From Candidatus Formimonas warabiya (GTDB lineage: Bacteria; Bacillota; Dehalobacteriia; Dehalobacteriales; Dehalobacteriaceae): a DNA stretch of 64,000 nt. The DNA is taken from NCBI RefSeq assembly GCF_002777255.1, contig NZ_CP017634.1, positions 1,066,903-1,130,902 on the forward strand. Direction: 5' to 3'. Positions 52,469 through 61,665 of this stretch are shown one piece after another (within the stretch, counting starts at the first letter, position 1; each line of letters opens with the position of its first letter). The notes beneath the pieces were generated by a model. It did not search any database and had not been told where the DNA came from. It worked only from the letters and a program-made list of their open reading frames with translations. The position numbers and the translations under genes are program-made.

Positions 52469-54634
52469 ATGAGCGACATCTTAACGGGGCTTAATGAACA
52501 GCAACGACAAGCAGTATCTGCCACGGAGGGTTTCATACGCGTGATCGCGGGTGCGGGGTCAGGTAAGACCCGCGCGCTGTCCCATCGGTTTGCCTATCTT
52601 GTCAATGAGATTGGCATTATGCCGTCCAACGTCCTCTGCGTCACATTTACCAATAAATCCGCCCATGAGATGAAGCATCGCATCCGCCGGCTCACCGGCG
52701 ACAACGATACCGGTTATATCAGTACTTTCCACAGCTTCTGCGTAACTGTTTTGCAGGAGGACATCAACGTTGTCCAATATCCGAAAAGCTTTCTTGTTCT
52801 TGACAATTCCGATATAGACGATATGCTGAAGATCATTTATGAAGAACGCGGCCTTACGTTGCGCCATATGACCTTCTCTCGGGCGAGGGACATGATCGAA
52901 ATCCGCAAGTTGTTTAAAGATCCGGAGTACTACAAATTTATGATCTCGCTTTCTTTTGAAGAGTTGCATCAAAAGTATCTGAATGCCATAGAAGCGGACG
53001 ACATCATCTTTTGGGGATACCTGTATCAGGAAAAGAAATGCTTCGGACTCGACTACAATGACCTGATCAAATATGTACTCCACATCTTCAGCGTGGACGA
53101 TGCGATCAGGGTAAAGTGGCAGCAGCGGCTGGAATACATCATGATCGATGAGTACCAGGATATTGACGATTTGCAGTATCGGCTGATGAAGGTACTGTGC
53201 GACTATCACAAAAACCTTTTTATTGTGGGCGACCCAGATCAGACGATCTACACCTGGCGCGGTGCCAATGTGAAATATTTGCTGGACTTTGACAAAGAAT
53301 TCCCCCATGTCCGTACCGTCATGATGATGGAGAATTATCGCTCCACACCACAGATTCTTGCGGCAGCTAATTCTTTAATTGGAAACAATAAAAACCGCAT
53401 TAAAAAGAATTTGCTTCCTACTTTACCGCACGGGGTTCCGGTTGTTTACCATCATGCCAAAACAGCGGAGGCGGAGGCCAAATGGATCGCGTTTCAAATC
53501 AAAGAATTGGTTGATCAAGGTGCAAAGCTAAGCGACGTAACGATCCTCTATCGGGCACATTTCATCTCCCGTACGCTGGAGGGGGTGTTTCTAAAAGAAG
53601 AGCTCCCCTACACGATCTATAGCGGTGTCCAATTCTTTGGTCGTATGGAGATTAAGGACACCCTCTCCTATCTCCGGCTTATTGTTTATAAGGATGACCT
53701 GTCCTTCCTGCGGGTGGCCAACGTGCCAAAGCGTAACATCGGCGAGCGGCGCATGAAGTTTCTGAAAGATTACGCCGCCCAAAATCAATGCTCGCTTTAC
53801 CATGCGCTGGAGAAAACAATAGATAACGAAATTTTTAAGAACACGAAGGCGAAAAGGCTCCTTGACTTAATCGAGGGCTTTTCCAGAACCTATCAGGATG
53901 TGCCGATTTCCGAGCTGTTAAATTCACTCCTTGAGCAAAGCGGCTATGAGGCAATGCTCCGGACGGAAGGAAGCCAGGAGCGGCTGGACAATCTGGCTGA
54001 GTTCAAACAATCGGTTTATGAATACGAGACCGCCAGCGGAGAGGAATGCACTTTAGAAAACTATCTGTCTCATGTGGCGTTGCTGACAAACACCGACACT
54101 GCCTCCGGCAGAAATGCGGTTAAGCTGATGACTGTGCATACGGCGAAGGGCCTGGAGTTTCCCTATGTTTTTCTTTGCGGTCTTGAGGAAGGCGTGTTCC
54201 CGTCAAAAAAGACCGCGACGCTGGAAGCCATGGAGGAAGAGCGGCGGCTTGCCTTTGTCGCGTTCACGCGTGCGGAAAAAGCTTTGTACCTGACCGATGC
54301 GGAGGGCCGGAACTTGGACGGCTCATACCGGTACCCGTCCCGTTTCATCTTCAATGTGGACAAGGACCTTCTTGCCTACACGGAAGAGCTTGATCAAAGT
54401 CTGTTAAATGACTCAAATTGGCATATCGGCAGCAGCGAGAAATTAATGGAAGGGATGTCCTCTCAGTTCGCCTTTAACCCCGGCGACCGTATCGTGCACA
54501 GCATCATAGGCGCCGGTGAAGTGATCGGAATCGACCGTGACAAAGCTGCCTACTTAATTAAGTTCGACAATCTTAGGACGGCGAGGAGTATCAGCCTGAG
54601 AGCCAAAATCGAAGCGGAGAACGGTAGAAATTGA
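52469..54634 (+). CDS. UvrD/PcrA-like superfamily 1 DNA helicase
   Basis: 721 aa (726 from GTG 52454). SF1A motifs: LNEQQRQAV (Q motif), AGAGSGKTRALSHR (Walker A, near 26), DEYQDIDDLQ (Walker B), VGDPDQTIYTWRGA, ENYRST, VKLMTVHTAKGLEFPYVF, and ERRLAFVAFTRAEK. The C-terminal PcrA/UvrD tudor-like part is present (GDRIVHSIIGAGEVIGID). Its base composition is richer in G+C than the flanking genes and it pairs with an exporter, which suggests an acquired accessory copy rather than the housekeeping pcrA. Confidence 0.92.
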   Translation: MSDILTGLNEQQRQAVSATEGFIRVIAGAGSGKTRALSHRFAYLVNEIGIMPSNVLCVTFTNKSAHEMKHRIRRLTGDNDTGYISTFHSFCVTVLQEDINVVQYPKSFLVLDNSDIDDMLKIIYEERGLTLRHMTFSRARDMIEIRKLFKDPEYYKFMISLSFEELHQKYLNAIEADDIIFWGYLYQEKKCFGLDYNDLIKYVLHIFSVDDAIRVKWQQRLEYIMIDEYQDIDDLQYRLMKVLCDYHKNLFIVGDPDQTIYTWRGANVKYLLDFDKEFPHVRTVMMMENYRSTPQILAAANSLIGNNKNRIKKNLLPTLPHGVPVVYHHAKTAEAEAKWIAFQIKELVDQGAKLSDVTILYRAHFISRTLEGVFLKEELPYTIYSGVQFFGRMEIKDTLSYLRLIVYKDDLSFLRVANVPKRNIGERRMKFLKDYAAQNQCSLYHALEKTIDNEIFKNTKAKRLLDLIEGFSRTYQDVPISELLNSLLEQSGYEAMLRTEGSQERLDNLAEFKQSVYEYETASGEECTLENYLSHVALLTNTDTASGRNAVKLMTVHTAKGLEFPYVFLCGLEEGVFPSKKTATLEAMEEERRLAFVAFTRAEKALYLTDAEGRNLDGSYRYPSRFIFNVDKDLLAYTEELDQSLLNDSNWHIGSSEKLMEGMSSQFAFNPGDRIVHSIIGAGEVIGIDRDKAAYLIKFDNLRTARSISLRAKIEAENGRN

Positions 54635-54649
54635 ACGAAAGGCTTTATC

Positions 54650-55831
54650 ATGGAAAGGAAAAATAATTTGATCGTTTGCTGGTTCGGGACGTTTGTAACA
54701 TCGGTAGGAATGAGCCAGATTGCTCCTATATTACCCCTTTATATAAAACAGCTTGGTATAAATGATACAGGTTCAATTGCACAATGGTCAGGGATCGCAT
54801 TTGGCGCTACGTTTATCATTTCAGCACTATTTTCACCAATTTGGGGGCAAGCAGCAGACAAATTTGGAAAAAAGCCCATGCTACTACGTGCAAGTTTTGG
54901 CATGGCGTTTGTTGTGTTTTGGATGGGCTTTGCGCAAAACGTATACCAATTCGTAATATTAAGACTGCTCCAAGGGGTTATTACCGGATATAGTACGGCT
55001 TGCAATGCATTAATCGCAACGCAGACCGATAAGGAACATGCCGGCTGGGCATTGGCGACCCTATCAACAGGCTCCATTGCAGGTTATTTATTAGGACCAG
55101 TGATTGGGGGATATCTAGGAGAAAAATTAGGGATACCAAGTGTATTTTTTATAACAGCTGCATTACTAATGATTGCTTTCATGGCAACCCTAATATTTGT
55201 AAAAGAACAATTTATTCGTTCAGACCGAAAGGAACTTACTATTAGAGATGCTTGGAACCGTATTCCAAACTCAGCGTTAATTATGACAGTTTTTGTAACG
55301 ACATGCATTATAAATTTTGCATTTATGTCCATAGAGCCAATTATTACCGTATATGTCATACAATTGTCCCATAATACAGCACATGTTGCACTACTATCTG
55401 GCATCGCATTTTCTGCTTCAGGATTGGCAAGTATCCTGTCTGCCCCACGGCTAGGAAAACTTTCGGACAAAATCGGAACCCCAAAGGTTATATTAGTGGA
55501 ACTTATCATTACAGGGGTTTTCGTAATACCACAAGCCTTTGTGAACAGCCCTTGGGAACTGATAGGACTTCGTTTTTTATTAGGATTATCCTCCGCAGGA
55601 TTGCTTCCGTCACTGAATGCGCTGGTTAAAAAAATTACACCAGATTTCCTGATTGGTAGGGTCTTTGGATTTAACATATCCGCACAATATTTGGGCATAT
55701 TTGGAGGCTCAGTATTGGGAGGAGAAGCGGCAGCCCATTTCGGCATTCAAAGCGTATTCTTTATAACCAGTATATTATTATGGATAAATGCTTTATGGAT
55801 CTACAAAACAGTGTATAGGGAAATAATTTAA
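54650..55831 (+). CDS. MFS multidrug efflux transporter (DHA1 type)
   Basis: 393 aa with about 12 hydrophobic segments. GQAADKFGKKPML (motif A, near residue 65), LRLLQGVITGYSTACNALIATQ (motif B) and LLGPVIGGYLGEKLG (motif C, antiporter motif) indicate a proton-coupled drug exporter resembling PmrA/LmrP-type proteins. It starts 15 nt after the helicase gene with a weak GGAAAGG-like site and lower G+C, so the two may have been joined by chance. Ends at a bidirectional terminator. Confidence 0.9.
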   Translation: MERKNNLIVCWFGTFVTSVGMSQIAPILPLYIKQLGINDTGSIAQWSGIAFGATFIISALFSPIWGQAADKFGKKPMLLRASFGMAFVVFWMGFAQNVYQFVILRLLQGVITGYSTACNALIATQTDKEHAGWALATLSTGSIAGYLLGPVIGGYLGEKLGIPSVFFITAALLMIAFMATLIFVKEQFIRSDRKELTIRDAWNRIPNSALIMTVFVTTCIINFAFMSIEPIITVYVIQLSHNTAHVALLSGIAFSASGLASILSAPRLGKLSDKIGTPKVILVELIITGVFVIPQAFVNSPWELIGLRFLLGLSSAGLLPSLNALVKKITPDFLIGRVFGFNISAQYLGIFGGSVLGGEAAAHFGIQSVFFITSILLWINALWIYKTVYREII

Positions 55832-55887
55832 AAGTTCTTCTACATTCATAACCAGGCTCAAAATTCCACTCAACACGACAATAATAA

Positions 55888-55909
55888 ACCCCAATCTTAT
55901 GATTGGGGT
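55888..55909. terminator. Bidirectional terminator between MFS and macro genes
   Basis: ACCCCAATC/GATTGGGGT perfect 9-bp stem with loop TTAT; the macro gene's stop codon lies inside it. Confidence 0.65.
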
Positions 55910-56424
55910 CTAGTTAGATTTATTGCTGCTTCTTGATATACACGATACGTTTGATCGTCAAAACAAACCATTAGTACCTTCTCAATACTTGCATTTATTT
56001 CAAGAAACCTTATAATTTCCTGAACAGCTATTCCCGCTGCCCTGTCGACCGGGAACAGATAAGCTCCCGTACTGATAGAAGGAAAGGCGACGGTTTTAAT
56101 GCCACCGTTTCTTACGGCCAGTTCCAAAGAATTTCTGTAGCATGCTCCCAGCAGCGTATCTTCTTCACGATTGCCCCCGCGCCATACGGGCCCCACCGTA
56201 TGAATTACCCATTTAGCCGGCAATTTATAGCCTTTGGTTATTTTTGCTTCTCCGGTTCTACATCCGTTCAGCTTTTTACATTCTCCCAGCAATTGAGGGC
56301 CTGCTGCTCTGTGGATAGCACCATCCACACCCCCGCCTCCCAGCAGTGAATGATTGGCTGCATTCACAATGGCATCAACATTTTGCTTGGTAATATCACC
56401 TTTAATCACTTCAAATCGATCCAT
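55897..56424 (-). CDS. Macro-domain ADP-ribose/O-acetyl-ADP-ribose hydrolase
   Basis: 175 aa: [38 protein letters not shown] (residues 5-41) and [13 protein letters not shown] (near 112) are the ADP-ribose-binding loops of the MacroD/YmdB type, with the catalytic Asn/Asp/Gly-rich segment intact. It removes ADP-ribose or acetyl-ADP-ribose. Its place at the end of an NAD salvage operon suggests recycling of ADP-ribose from NAD-consuming reactions. Confidence 0.93.
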   Translation of the reverse strand: MDRFEVIKGDITKQNVDAIVNAANHSLLGGGGVDGAIHRAAGPQLLGECKKLNGCRTGEAKITKGYKLPAKWVIHTVGPVWRGGNREEDTLLGACYRNSLELAVRNGGIKTVAFPSISTGAYLFPVDRAAGIAVQEIIRFLEINASIEKVLMVCFDDQTYRVYQEAAINLTRPQS

Positions 56425-56453
56425 ACTCAGGAACCCTCCCTTCTATTCCGCAT

Positions 56454-57896
56454 CTATTTGACGGAATACTCCTGCAACAACCTTTGTTTCATCTCCCATA
56501 ATGGCTTTGACAAATCGACGTAGTAATTATGGGGATTCTCAAAACGTAGTACCTCGTCCCACAAAGTCTCAATCTGACCCTTGCAATAGCTCTTGATCTC
56601 TTTCAATTCAGGGCTTTGGTAGACACAATTTCCCTGATCAAAGATCTTGGTTAAAAGCCTTTTGGCGTAAAAATTGGTCACCGTCTTTCTTTTCCAGATA
56701 TACTCGGGGTCAAAGATCACATAAGGATTTTTCTCATCAATCGTCTCATCGTAAATAGTAATTACATCAGCAATCGCTTTATGGGTACTTTTATCAAAAA
56801 GTCTCCACACCTGTTTGAAGGCAGGGTTGGTTATCTTGCCTACATTTTCACTCAACTTGATCTTAGGAATAATCATCCCGTCTTCTTCAACAGCAGTAAG
56901 CTTATATACTCCACTGAATACAGGCTCGGACTTTGAGGTAATCAGACGTTCCCCCACCCCGAAAGAATCCACCTGTGCTCCTTGAATTAGGATATCCCGA
57001 ATAATATACTCATCCAATGAATTGGATGCGACAATTTTACAATCCGGGAAGCCTGCCTCGTCCAGCATCCTCCTGGCTTCCTTTGACAGGTAGGTGATAT
57101 CCCCGCTGTCTATCCGGATGCCTTTGGGTCTAAATCCCCTTGGGACTACTTCCTCATGAAATATTCTGATCGCATTAGGAACACCGGATTTCAGTACATT
57201 GTATGTATCCACCAGGAAAGTACACTGGTCGGGGTAAGTTCTCGCATAAGCCCGAAAAGCTTCCAATTCATTTGGGAACATTTGAATCCAGCTGTGCGCC
57301 ATCGTACCGAGAACAGGTATCTCAAAATCTCTCTCTGCAATCGTACAGGCTGTTCCAATGCAACCACCGATGTATGCCGCCCTTGCCCCATAAATGGCCC
57401 CATGATACCCTTGGGCTCTTCGCGATCCGAACTCCATCACGCCACGCCCCTGGGCCGCTCTGACAATTCTATTGGCCTTTGTCGCAATGAGGCTTTGATG
57501 GTTGATTGTGAGCAGCACCATAGTTTCCACAAACTGAGCTTCGATCACCGGTCCCCGGACGATCACAATGGGTTCATTGGGGAAAATAGGCGTTCCTTCC
57601 GGTACAGCCCAAACATCACAGCTGAATTTAAAATTTTTCAGATAGCGGAGGAAATCTTCACTGAAAAGCTTCTTACCACGCAGATAGTCAATGTCTTCTT
57701 CAGAGAAGCGCAGATTCTTTAAATATTCGATCAGCTGTTCAACCCCTGCCATGATCACAAAACCGCCGTTATCGGGAACCTTGCGAAAAAACATATCAAA
57801 ATAGGCGATGCGGTCTTTCAACCCATGCTCCAAATAACCATTTGCCATGGTAATTTCGTAAAAATCCGTCAACATGGTTAGGTTCATTTGATCCAT
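56454..57896 (-). CDS. pncB: Nicotinate phosphoribosyltransferase
   Basis: Converts nicotinate and PRPP to nicotinate mononucleotide (Preiss-Handler route). 480 aa of the longer Gram-positive type: TDFYEITMANGYLEHG, EFGSRRAQGYHGAIYGARAAYIGG (phosphoribosyl site, near 155), MAHSWIQMFP, IRIDSGDITYLSKEA and SNSLDEYII. The pncA-like gene lies 41 nt upstream, the macro gene 29 nt downstream, all on one strand, forming a salvage operon. Confidence 0.95.
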   Translation of the reverse strand: MDQMNLTMLTDFYEITMANGYLEHGLKDRIAYFDMFFRKVPDNGGFVIMAGVEQLIEYLKNLRFSEEDIDYLRGKKLFSEDFLRYLKNFKFSCDVWAVPEGTPIFPNEPIVIVRGPVIEAQFVETMVLLTINHQSLIATKANRIVRAAQGRGVMEFGSRRAQGYHGAIYGARAAYIGGCIGTACTIAERDFEIPVLGTMAHSWIQMFPNELEAFRAYARTYPDQCTFLVDTYNVLKSGVPNAIRIFHEEVVPRGFRPKGIRIDSGDITYLSKEARRMLDEAGFPDCKIVASNSLDEYIIRDILIQGAQVDSFGVGERLITSKSEPVFSGVYKLTAVEEDGMIIPKIKLSENVGKITNPAFKQVWRLFDKSTHKAIADVITIYDETIDEKNPYVIFDPEYIWKRKTVTNFYAKRLLTKIFDQGNCVYQSPELKEIKSYCKGQIETLWDEVLRFENPHNYYVDLSKPLWEMKQRLLQEYSVK

Positions 57897-57937
57897 TTAT
57901 CTCAACCCCTTAGATGACTATAATCTGCCTTGCGCAT

Positions 57938-58603
57938 CTAACCAATTGCCTGCACTACCTCAATCCCATTTCCCAGCATATTATATAATGCCAGCATGTT
58001 CATGAGATCAGCGTTGTGCACACCCAAATCATAGGTCTCAACAGCGTTAGCAGGAACTATAATTCTTGCTTTTTTGTCGTGAAGATTAAACCAGGTTTTC
58101 AGCGTAATGGCAAATTGCTGAATACAAATATCCGTGCAGTCTCCCGTAATGATAAAATTAGTCATCCGGGGATTTTCCTGAAGCCATTTCTGAAAATCTT
58201 CTTCCAGAAAGCCGTTGGTGGAATTCTTTAATATCAGCGTGTATCCCCCCACCGTTTTGACTTCATCTACTAATTCCCCTTCCAGAGTCCCTGCCAGACA
58301 ATGTACCGGATAGACATCAAATTCCGGGCATTTCTCAGTATGGCAATCTGCAAAAGCAAGTATTGGGATGGCTAATTCACGGCATGCTTTTATTAACCTG
58401 ATGATTTCAGGAATAAGTTCTGCAACCCTGGAACTGTGGAGCGCTCCTTGCCTGGCAAAGCCATTTACCAGATCAATCATCACCAGTGCGGTTTGACCGG
58501 CAGGCAAATTGTTTAACTGCTGCTCCGGAAGCTTGGCAATGAGCTCCCATATTTCCCCTAGCGTTTCCGCACCTTTTTTTTGGAAATCGTTTTTCAGCAT
58601 CAT
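57938..58603 (-). CDS. pncA: Isochorismatase-family nicotinamidase
   Basis: 221 aa from ATG 58603 (GAGGAGGAAAGGG upstream; the longer frame overlaps the Nudix gene). ALVMIDLVNGFARQG carries the catalytic Asp, the Lys is in LILKNSTNGF, and the Cys in ITGDCTDICIQQFA (near 165). Metal ligands ADCHTEKCPEF match cysteine-hydrolase nicotinamidases. Location beside pncB makes nicotinamide to nicotinate the likely reaction; other isochorismatase-type reactions cannot be excluded. Confidence 0.87.
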   Translation of the reverse strand: MMLKNDFQKKGAETLGEIWELIAKLPEQQLNNLPAGQTALVMIDLVNGFARQGALHSSRVAELIPEIIRLIKACRELAIPILAFADCHTEKCPEFDVYPVHCLAGTLEGELVDEVKTVGGYTLILKNSTNGFLEEDFQKWLQENPRMTNFIITGDCTDICIQQFAITLKTWFNLHDKKARIIVPANAVETYDLGVHNADLMNMLALYNMLGNGIEVVQAIG

Positions 58604-58623
58604 TTTTATACCCTTTCCTCCTC

Positions 58624-59535
58624 TCACTCCATGTTGTTGATCCAATTTGGATTAAATCTGAACAGTTTTGAAGGCCGATGGCCCGCATCCTTGGTGTACT
58701 CATTGGTCTCGATCACCATCTCGGCTGTCTTTCTACGGAAATTAGCCTTAAGCAGTTCTTTGTCAAGGATGACTTCGTACACCTGTTGCAGTTCTGTCAG
58801 TGTAAATAGTTCCGGCATCAGGTTGAATGCGATGTCCGTATACTTAATTTTGCTGCGCAGCCTTTCAATCCCATAGGCGATGATCTTGGCGTGATCAGCG
58901 GCGATCCCATTGGATTCAACCACTTCCCTGTTGACCTTTGTGACCTTTCCTTCCACAGTCTTCACTGTTTTCACCAGGGCAGAGAGGTCATCATCTTCAT
59001 TTGACAGGTTTAACTTAATTAGCTGCTGCAGGACATACCCTTTTTCCGTTACCGTCTTTTGCTCCTGATACAATTTAGCCGAAACCGAAAACCATTTGGC
59101 ATCATCCGCATCATCACTAGCTCGGATATCCATTGTGGAGCTGTCAACTAAAGACATATAGGAAACACTGATCACTCTTGTGCGCGGGTCTCTGCCGACA
59201 TCTCCCCATGTGTATAGCTGCTCCATGTAGATATGATCAATATTGGTTTCTTCTTTCAGTTCCCGTAAGGCTGCATCATCAAGACTCTCCTTCATTTGCA
59301 CAAACCCGCCCGGTAGAGCCCATTGACCGATGAAGGGGTGATCGCCTCTTTTAATCAGCAACAGCTTCAAGACCTTTTCCGACAGTTTCCGGTAATTCTT
59401 CTTTTCCTCTTTCGTGACGGTAAATATCAGCATATCCACTGTCACTGACGGCTTTTCATATTTTCCGGCATCGTAAATGGACAAGAATTGTTCTTCCGTC
59501 ATACCCTGTTTATTTTTTATTTTATTTTCACTCAT
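58624..59535 (-). CDS. Nudix protein with C-terminal winged helix, NrtR-like
   Basis: 303 aa. The N-terminal Nudix domain has a good box, GGFVQMKESLDDAALRELKEETN (about 79-101), preceded by GQWALPGG; the C-terminal region (about 215-300) reads like the winged helix of NrtR, with LPELFTLTELQQVYEVILDKELLKANFRRK. NrtR proteins sense ADP-ribose and repress NAD biosynthesis; members with an intact box may also hydrolyse ADP-ribose. First gene of the salvage operon, so an autoregulating sensor fits well. Confidence 0.85.
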   Translation of the reverse strand: MSENKIKNKQGMTEEQFLSIYDAGKYEKPSVTVDMLIFTVTKEEKKNYRKLSEKVLKLLLIKRGDHPFIGQWALPGGFVQMKESLDDAALRELKEETNIDHIYMEQLYTWGDVGRDPRTRVISVSYMSLVDSSTMDIRASDDADDAKWFSVSAKLYQEQKTVTEKGYVLQQLIKLNLSNEDDDLSALVKTVKTVEGKVTKVNREVVESNGIAADHAKIIAYGIERLRSKIKYTDIAFNLMPELFTLTELQQVYEVILDKELLKANFRRKTAEMVIETNEYTKDAGHRPSKLFRFNPNWINNME

Positions 59536-59544
59536 CTGAGTCAC

Positions 59545-59712
59545 CCTGAGTCTCTTATTTTCTCCATGTTATTATCATTTTGTAAATATCATTATATTAC
59601 TATGATTTGCCTTCTGTCAAAGGTTTTTCCAAAAAAAATGGCAGATGGAAAGGTTGCTCTTCCCACCCGCCTTGTTTACTCTATTTATTAATTGCGTACG
59701 CGAGACAAAATG
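59545..59712. other. Intergenic upstream of the NAD salvage operon
   Basis: AT-rich; on the minus strand the region 59570-59620 should contain the operon promoter and NrtR operator, but no clear palindrome was recognised. The + frame here lacks coding character. Confidence 0.3.
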
Positions 59713-60030
59713 CTATTCTATTCTAACTGCCGTGCCCGATGCGGTTACCATCAGCATATTCCCTTGTCCAAGCACTTCATAGTCTATATCGACACTAACT
59801 ACGGCATTTGCCCCCATTCTTTCCGCTCTTTGTTCCAATTCTTTTAAAGCATCCTCCCGGGCTTGAATCAGCTCCCCTTCATAAGAAGTGGATCTCCCCC
59901 CGAAAATATTGGTTAACCCGGCAGCAAAATCTTTTACAAAATTCACACCGGAGACAACCTCCCCAAAAATGATGCCTTTGTACTCCACAATTCTTTTTCC
60001 CTCAACATTGGGTGTAGTTGTAATAATCAT
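59713..60030 (-). CDS. YbjQ-family (UPF0145) protein
   Basis: 105 aa from ATG 60030 (GGGAGGG upstream). [52 protein letters not shown] and [14 protein letters not shown] are near-invariant family motifs. YbjQ proteins form pentameric assemblies; a heavy-metal-binding role is annotated but not well proven. Single gene, separate from the neighbours. Confidence 0.93.
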   Translation of the reverse strand: MIITTTPNVEGKRIVEYKGIIFGEVVSGVNFVKDFAAGLTNIFGGRSTSYEGELIQAREDALKELEQRAERMGANAVVSVDIDYEVLGQGNMLMVTASGTAVRIE

Positions 60031-60084
60031 CCTTTGCCCTCCCATTTATTTTGATATTTCTCAGAAATTGCCGAAGACTATCTC

Positions 60085-60930
60085 TCATTCTAAATGAAAT
60101 TTCGTCGGGATACAACTCTCACAAGGTACTTTTACCTGGCATTTTCCACAGCCAAATCTTGGTTTATATTTTTCTCCTGTCTCAGCTAAAAATCTCGAAC
60201 AGATCGCGTGGTTTTTTCCCTTTTCTAAAGATATGGCATGGACCGGGCAATTCTTTGCGCAGGCGCCACACATAGAACAGTATTCATAAATGCTTTCGTA
60301 ATCTCTTTTGTCAGGAGAGAGAGCTAATTCCGTAATGATGCTGCCGAACCTGCCCGCAATACCCTTTTGGGTGATCAGGCCTTTGGATAGCCCGAATGTT
60401 CCCAGGCCGCACACAAAAGCCACATGTCTTTCGGACCAATTACTTGTAAATATTGTGTTTTCGTCATTTCTGTCGGCATGGTCAAACCGGGTTTTGGCCC
60501 AAAACCTTTCCTCCAGGGAAGGCACCAGGCTAATATAACCAGCACGAATTAATTCCGACTGCACATGCCGGCACAAGGTATTTAAAAATGCTTGACCTTC
60601 AATCCGCCCATGAAGCCATTCTTCGGACGGCCACAACATATCTCGGCTATTCCCCTTTCTTACGGCTTCCGTAAAAGGCAAAAAAAAGGAAATTACGGTT
60701 TTAGATTGGGGCAGCCATTCTCTGGGAAGTAAAAAATGCTTTCCGATTACCGAAGGCTTTTTTAATAAGTTGAAATATTCATCATCTGCTGCACCGAAAG
60801 CAAAAATCGGCGTTTCAAAGATCTTCATCCCTACAACCGCTTTTGAAAGTGCCATTTTCTCCGTTATAACATTCTCTTCCGATCTCTCCACAAAGGAGGA
60901 CGCCAGATTCATTACATCCTGCTTATTCAT
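60085..60930 (-). CDS. Epoxyqueuosine reductase-like 4Fe-4S protein
   Basis: 281 aa from ATG 60930 (GGAGGAATAGT upstream). The C-terminal ferredoxin part has CSMCGACAKNCPVHAI (4Fe-4S) and a second cysteine set CGKCQVKVPCESCIP, while the central part has CGLGTFGLSKGLIT and GRFGSIITELALSPD as in QueG and related corrinoid-reducing activators. The N-terminal cobalamin-binding motif of QueG is not obvious and no queuosine gene is near, so it may be a paralogue in anaerobic redox chemistry. Confidence 0.82.
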   Translation of the reverse strand: MNKQDVMNLASSFVERSEENVITEKMALSKAVVGMKIFETPIFAFGAADDEYFNLLKKPSVIGKHFLLPREWLPQSKTVISFFLPFTEAVRKGNSRDMLWPSEEWLHGRIEGQAFLNTLCRHVQSELIRAGYISLVPSLEERFWAKTRFDHADRNDENTIFTSNWSERHVAFVCGLGTFGLSKGLITQKGIAGRFGSIITELALSPDKRDYESIYEYCSMCGACAKNCPVHAISLEKGKNHAICSRFLAETGEKYKPRFGCGKCQVKVPCESCIPTKFHLE

Positions 60931-61078
60931 ACTATTCCTCCATTGGCAATGTGGCAAGGGAACATTTTGTTTACCACTTCCGCTCCCCTAGCCGTATAAG
61001 CCGTTTAATATTTTTATTTGTATCAATCGCCTATCGGGCAATTTTACATGATAGCGATTGTGAATGTTGTATTGATCC

Positions 61079-61597
61079 TTAATCAGCGATGGGATTTTGA
61101 GGGCCGGTCAGATTGAATTGATAAAATACCAAATCCAGCCACTTACCAAACTTGAAGCCCGCCCTTTTGATGGTCCCGGAGTAATGAAAACCTAATTTTT
61201 CATGCATTCTAATACTGTCTTCATTCATGGCATCAAAGCCGGCAACCAGGGTGGCAAACTCTCTTTCCTCAGCAAGCCTGATTATTTCTTTGACAAGAGC
61301 CGTGCCAACACCACGATTTCTATATTTTTTATGTACATATACGGAATGTTCGATCGTGTATTTATAGGCCGGCCAAGGTCTGAAAGGTCCAAAGGTTGCA
61401 AAGCCCAGCACAAGATTATTTTCTTCAAATACAAGTACCGGAAATTGATCCTCCTTTTTTTTATGGAACCATAACATTCTTTCTTCTATTGTCTGGGCAT
61501 GATAGGTATATACTGCAGTAGTATTCAGGATCGCATCATTATAAATCTCTCGGATCTCACCTATATCCTTTTCCACTGCTTGTCTTATCATTTCCAT
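61079..61597 (-). CDS. GNAT-family N-acetyltransferase, phosphinothricin-acetyltransferase-like
   Basis: 172 aa. IRQAVEKDIGEIREIYNDAI at the N-terminus, HSVYVHKKYRNRGVGTALVKEI (acetyl-CoA pyrophosphate loop RNRGVG, near 97) and MHEKLGFHYSGTIKRAGFKFGKWLDLVFYQ match Pat/YncA-type enzymes, which acetylate amino acids or analogues such as methionine sulfone. AAGAGGTG precedes ATG 61597. Monocistronic. Confidence 0.88.
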   Translation of the reverse strand: MEMIRQAVEKDIGEIREIYNDAILNTTAVYTYHAQTIEERMLWFHKKKEDQFPVLVFEENNLVLGFATFGPFRPWPAYKYTIEHSVYVHKKYRNRGVGTALVKEIIRLAEEREFATLVAGFDAMNEDSIRMHEKLGFHYSGTIKRAGFKFGKWLDLVFYQFNLTGPQNPIAD

Positions 61598-61665
61598 CAA
61601 CACCTCTTAAGATTAGTTTACCATCATTTGCGTCCCTCTTGAATGATAAATCATACAAAATTATT

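Noticed and set aside
52559-53308. 249-codon minus-strand frame antisense to the helicase
   Set aside because: Shadow of a G+C-rich gene; the helicase motifs on the other strand are unequivocal.
55084-55746. 220-codon minus-strand frame antisense to the MFS gene
   Set aside because: Mirror of the hydrophobic codon pattern of a clear transporter.
57156-57722. 188-codon plus-strand frame antisense to pncB
   Set aside because: No ribosome site; pncB on the minus strand is certain.
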